Source: Asterias amurensis (Eukaryota > Echinodermata > Asteroidea > Forcipulatida > Asteriidae). From it: a stretch of DNA of 64,000 nucleotides. Positions 60,140 through 64,000 of this stretch are shown here, piece by piece; within the stretch, counting starts at the first letter, position 1, and the number at the start of each line of letters is the position of its first letter. The DNA lies in assembly GCF_032118995.1 (NCBI RefSeq), contig NC_092650.1, positions 23,384,001 to 23,448,000 on the forward strand, in the 5' to 3' direction. The position numbers and the translations under genes were made by a program. The notes under the pieces were generated by a model that ran no database searches, was not told the DNA's origin, and saw only the letters and a list, made by a program, of their open reading frames with translations.

Positions 60140-60665
60140 TTATAACGAATATTGAGTAGTATTCGTGAAGTAGCTCGTAATGCCATGTACCATCTACATA
60201 ACATCAGTAAAATTAAACAATATCTGACTTACTCAGTTACTGAACAGGTTATTACATCTCTAGTTATGTCCAGGGTTGATTATTGTAATGCTCTGCTGGC
60301 AGGTCTTCCTCAATCTACGATTGCACCTCTACAACGTGTCCAAAATTGTGCAGCTAGAATTCTTACAGGTACTAGAAAATTTGATCATATTACCCCTGTT
60401 CTCATAAAAATGCACTGGCTTCCGGTAAAGTATCGTATTATTTATAAAATTTGTCTACTACAAATGTCTGCTTTTTAAATGTATGAACAGTCTAGCTCCA
60501 GGCTATCTTTGTGAACTATTGCTGACGGTTAACTCAACTTTACTTGGGACCACACGTTCATCCTCAGATAAAACCAGTTTTTTGTGATTAAAATTTTGAT
60601 TTTTTTTTCAAGCGCCTGGGAGCATTTTTAATTGATTTGGCACTATATAAATGTTTATTATTAGG
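60140..60665 (+). mobile_element. LINE (CR1/L2-like) 3' fragment
   Basis: The frame at 60152-60478 is the reverse-transcriptase C-terminal thumb region: SLVMSRVDYCNALLAGLPQS, LQRVQNCAARILTG and HITPVLIKMHWLPVKYRIIY are hallmarks of CR1/L2/Rex-type LINEs. Coding similarity continues in another frame from about 60474 (KCMNSLAPGYLCELLL), so a frameshift lies near 60470. The 3' end is the tail GCACTATATAAATGTTTATT. The 5' part is missing, as usual for 5'-truncated insertions. Confidence 0.88.
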
Positions 60666-61150
60666 TGTTCGGGCAACAGCCCGAACAACTCTTTGATTTT
60701 GTTCGTTTGTTTTTTTTGTTTTTTTTGGTTTTTCTTATTCTTCTCGCTGTCGATTGTCCGCAAGAAAAAGCATAGATGCGAAGCTTGCATTAAGTTGAAA
60801 GTTTGCACACAGGTAGACAATAACCAGTAGATGATGCAAAAGTTGTTACGTCACGATGACGTCATCAGTTGACGAGATACACAAATTCAAAGTTTATTAT
60901 TTCAAAAAATCATAACTTTTGATCTACCTGAGGGTTTTTTACAATCAATACATCATCGGAAAGGGTATTAAAAACTCCGTAAACGCCTCACAGACATGTC
61001 CCCTTTTTGATCTTGTCTTCTGGTTCAAAATCGAGGTTGAAAATTAAAATATTCATGTATAAAGAACTACAAAATTCCCCCATTGATTGCGCGTAAAGAT
61101 TTTACAATTATATGTACATGTACTTTGTCACCACGTGTAAGCATGCGGTG
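60666..61150. repeat. Dispersed repeat starting with a GTTCGGGC hairpin
   Basis: GTTCGGGCAACAGCCCGAAC (60669-60688) is a perfect 8-bp stem with a 4-nt loop, followed by T-rich sequence and CGTCACGATGACGTCATCAG (60849). Near its end TCACCACGTGTAAGCATGCG is directly repeated. Class unknown. Confidence 0.5.
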
Positions 61151-61228
61151 CATTGCGGTCACCACGTGTAAGTATGCGGTGCATTGAGGAGCTTAGTCAC
61201 GCTCTGCACCACGTGTTGATCGTTTTAG

Positions 61229-61307
61229 TCTGCGTTCTCGTCCGGTCACTGAAGTTAAGCAAAATCGGGCCCAGTCAGTATTTGGATGGGAGACCACTTG
61301 GCGACCA
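61229..61307 (+). ncRNA. 5S rRNA-derived sequence (pseudogene or SINE3 head)
   Basis: GAAGTTAAGC, TCGGGCCCAGTCAGTATTTG and GATGGGAGACCACTTGG follow the order and spacing of the 5S rRNA internal control region (GAAGCTAAGC, GTCGGGCCTGGTTAGTACTTGG, GATGGGAGACCGCCTGG). The 5' third is diverged and the 3' stem is absent, so it is not a working 5S gene. Confidence 0.8.
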
Positions 61308-61362
61308 AAATTTGTACTATTTATTTTTGTATTTAATTTTTTTTCCTCCAATAGCTTCGCTT

Positions 61363-61955
61363 TAGTCTGTTTTCAAGGCGTTTTCAACAGAGATTTCCCT
61401 CCCGGTTAGTTAGTCTCTTCTCCAGTCGTCAATATGCATAAGCTCCTATATCCTCAACCACACAAGCTATTTTGACAATCTATACATCATATGAAAGGGC
61501 TTAACGTACGTAGTCTGTTTTCAAGGTGTTTTCAACAAACATTTCCCTTTCGGTTAGTTAGTCTAATCTCCAGTCGTCCGTGTGCATAAGTTCCTATGTC
61601 CTCATCCACACAAGCTATTTTGACAATCTATACATCATATGAAAGGGCTTTACGTACGTAGTCTGTTTTCAAGGTGTTTTCAACAAACATTTCCCTTTCG
61701 GTTAGTTAGTCTCTTCTCCAGTCGTCATTATGCATAAGTTCCTATGTCCTCAACCACAAAAGCTATTTTGACAATCTATACATCATATGAAAGGGCTTTA
61801 CGTACGTAGTCTGTTTTCAAGGCGTTTTCAACAAACATTTCCCTCCTGGTTAGTTAGTCTCTTCTCTAGTCGCCATTATTCATCAGTTCACGTTTTCTCA
61901 AACACAAAAGCTATTTTGACAATCTATACATCATATGAAAGGGCCTCACGTATTC
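61363..61955. repeat. 148-bp tandem repeat, four units
   Basis: TAGTCTGTTTTCAAGG starts at 61363, 61511, 61659 and 61807. Units share GGTTAGTTAGTCTCTTCTCC and CTATACATCATATGAAAGGG. The last unit is the most diverged. Confidence 0.94.
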
Positions 61956-62190
61956 CACAAAAATGGGTATGTTGGTGACCTTCTCTTGACTTTTTGACCT
62001 TTTTAAACTGGAAGAGCCTGTAAAATGCTTTGAAAAGGCAGTATTTAAAGGCTTTTAGGTTGAAATGTACACTTGTTGATGCTTTTTCCATAAAATTATT
62101 ACACATCGAGAAAACTGTTTGGTTTTGATTTCTTTGTAATTTGACAGTATACTTACAATACTTGTTTGTTTTTACAAACACTATATCTAG

Positions 62191-62551
62191 TTATTATTAT
62201 TACTATTACTATTACTATTACTATTACTATTACTATTACTATTACTATTACTATTACTATTACTATTACTATTACTATTACTATTACTATTACTATTACT
62301 ATTACTATTACTATTACTATTACTATTACTATTACTATTACTATTACTATTACTATTACTATTACTATTACTATTACTATTACTATTACTATTACTATTA
62401 CTATTACTATTACTATTACTATTACTATTACTATTACTATTACTATTACTATTACTATTACTATTACTATTACTATTACTATTACTATTACTATTACTAT
62501 TACTATTACTATTACTATTACTATTACTATTACTATTACTATTACTATTAC

Positions 62552-62643
<92 letters not shown>
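62191..62643. repeat. Long (ATTACT)n then (ATT)n microsatellite
   Basis: About 360 bp of TTACTA hexamers followed by about 90 bp of pure TTA triplets. It ends about 20 bp before the probable splice acceptor of the second methyltransferase's first coding exon. All six frames stay open, giving artefact ORFs. Confidence 0.97.
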
Positions 62644-62644
<1 letters not shown>

Positions 62645-62697
62645 CATCATTTTTCTTTTGACAGCAAGTTGCATCGGGGAGTACAAGGGTATACATT

Positions 62698-63108
62698 ATG
62701 GCAGCTTCTAAGCCAATGATGCGTTTGTTTGCCAACCGGGACCGCTACTTCAAGGCGTATGAGACTTTCCTTGTGTATTCTGCCAAGTACGAACATCAGG
62801 ACACTTGGACCAAGACGGTGCTACTCGACACGATCGTCCCTCATCTCCCAAACTTAAACCAAGACAATGAACTCCGTGTCTTAGGAGTAGGCAGTGGATC
62901 TGGTAAGGCAGTGTTTCAAATCATTTGTAATAATAACAATCTTGATAAAAAACAACAACATATGAATCTCGAAACCCAGATATAAAAAAAAATAAAACAA
63001 CCGGAGAGTTTCATTCAGGTGGTGAAAAACGAACACAAAAGTCTTGCGAGCAGATTATTATGTAACCATCTCTTCTTAGAAGCAAGCTAGTCGAAACGTT
63101 GAGACCAA

Positions 63109-63149
<41 letters not shown>

Positions 63150-63857
63150 GTAATTTCCCAGCCGTTTTTCTGCCTTCCGCCTATTAAAGTAGGCCCTAGT
63201 AGTTAAATAACAGGACAGTTCTTTTCAGAAAGTCCCCCGAGTTCCGAAAATCTACTCCGTGGTGGTAGAATTTTACAAGACAAGTTCTTTTAAAAAAAAA
63301 ACATATTCTACCCGGCAAGTAGATATTATACACATGTTACCGCAAAACATTGATACCTCACCATACAGTGCCTCAAAATCTATATCGAATACTTTCAGTC
63401 ACACAAGGTGGTTCTCTTATCCTAACCAGTCCATCATTAATGTTTAATTTAAATGTAATAAAATTACAAGAAATATAATGAAGTGTCCTTTTAATGACCC
63501 GCGCAATATATGCTTTTTTTGGGTAACTATTCACAGGGGAAGTGGAGTTTCCATTTTTGACCGCACTACTGAAGAAATATCCAATCATCACTGACCGTGT
63601 AGTTGAACCAGATGAAGATCAAATCATCAAGTACAAGGCATTGGTTCAAACCAAGGGACACGAACTACAAGGTGTGAAGTTTGACTGGCGACAGCAAACC
63701 CTTGAACAATACAGAGATACTGACGGAGTTGGAACCAAGTTTCAATTCATCAGCGCTATTCACTCCCTGTACCACGTGGATGACATACACAGTTCCTTGA
63801 TGTATCTGTACGATCTACTGGAACCTGGTGGCATATTGATTTCGATTCTCTTATCAG
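62698..63857 (+). CDS. Histamine N-methyltransferase-like enzyme, second copy (cut by window end)
   Basis: Coding exons 62698-62902 and 63537-63857 have the same lengths (205 and 321 bp), phases and donors as in the copy at 49096. The last exon lies beyond the window. Residues include the SAM loop GVGSGSGE, YEHQ, VVEPDE and the altered pocket ISAIHSLYHV (His for Gln143; the Tyr147 position is His here, Asn in copy 1). Intron 1 is also homologous to that of copy 1 (for example ACCTCACCATACAGTGCCTC), and the similarity runs into intron 2 (CAGACCAGCCTACTATGTTG). The gene therefore arose by segmental duplication, not retroposition. Confidence 0.9.
63109..63147. repeat. (AAT)n microsatellite
   Basis: About 13 AAT triplets in intron 1 of the second methyltransferase, absent from the matching position of copy 1 (near 49590). 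Confidence 0.93.
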
Positions 63858-64000
63858 GTAAACGCACAAGAACGTGCGAGCGAATGGGGGGAATTCCTTT
63901 GAGACAGCAGACCAGCCTACTATGTTGTGAAGAAATCAGCGGGTAAACGACCTACCCCTGTGGCCACTGAAGACTTAATTTATATATTAACTTAGGATTA
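63858..64000 (+). other. Intron 2 start of methyltransferase copy 2
   Basis: Non-coding; homologous to 50770-50890 in copy 1 after removal of the retroposon-like insertion there. Confidence 0.6.

Noticed and set aside
61215-61320. Functional 5S rRNA gene
   Set aside because: Terminal stem halves are missing and the 5' part is diverged.
62141-62735. Poly-Tyr, poly-Ile and poly-Asn proteins of about 180 residues
   Set aside because: Translations of the ATTACT/ATT microsatellite in several frames.

Overview
The window is non-coding-rich animal DNA: AT-rich, with introns bounded by GT..AG, no bacterial operons, and a very dense load of short inverted-repeat transposons, satellites and simple repeats. 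The gene content (an F-type fucolectin, histamine N-methyltransferase-like genes, a divergent SLC16-type transporter) and the dispersed repeat families point to a marine invertebrate deuterostome, most likely an echinoderm. A sea star is my best guess, from memory of similar repeats and not from a search.

Layout. 1-7485: a 245-bp satellite in two arrays of opposite orientation, separated by a 1.2-kb spacer. 7.6-10.5 kb: short transposons. 10581-15659: a six-coding-exon, 450-residue major-facilitator transporter (monocarboxylate-transporter type) on the + strand; its introns are full of palindromic elements, a polypyrimidine minisatellite and a SINE split by another element. 16.2-19.1 kb: a 1221-bp tandem duplication carrying two copies of a TATA box plus a signal-peptide exon. 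23.9-32.3 kb: the remaining exons of a secreted two-domain F-type lectin, all joined by phase-1 introns. 32.6-37.3 kb: minisatellites and inverted-repeat elements. 38-41 kb: a CpG-rich possible gene start and a YqaJ-exonuclease-like fragment. 43.4-47.6 kb: a fossil DIRS-like retroelement interrupted by a 3.6-kb TIR element. 47.9-52.0 kb: a complete three-coding-exon histamine N-methyltransferase-like gene (294 residues). 52-60 kb: nested transposons and two more copies of the methyltransferase promoter/leader exon. 60.1-62 kb: a LINE fragment, a 5S rRNA-derived stretch and a 148-bp tandem repeat. 62.2-63.9 kb: a 450-bp microsatellite abutting a second methyltransferase copy, cut by the window end.

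The genes do not form one pathway. The common theme is local duplication: lectin promoter and signal exon twice, methyltransferase gene twice and its leader three times. Alongside it run successive insertions of TTAA- and TA-targeting elements, some nested three deep. One interrupted leader exon, compared with its two uninterrupted siblings, gives an in-window empty-site proof of TTAA targeting. I found no CRISPR array, rRNA operon or functional tRNA, and I cannot claim a wholly new biological system. The most notable observations are the opposed satellite arrays, the duplicated lectin leader, the methyltransferase copies with an altered substrate pocket, and the 3.6-kb TIR element with promoter-like and exon-like segments.
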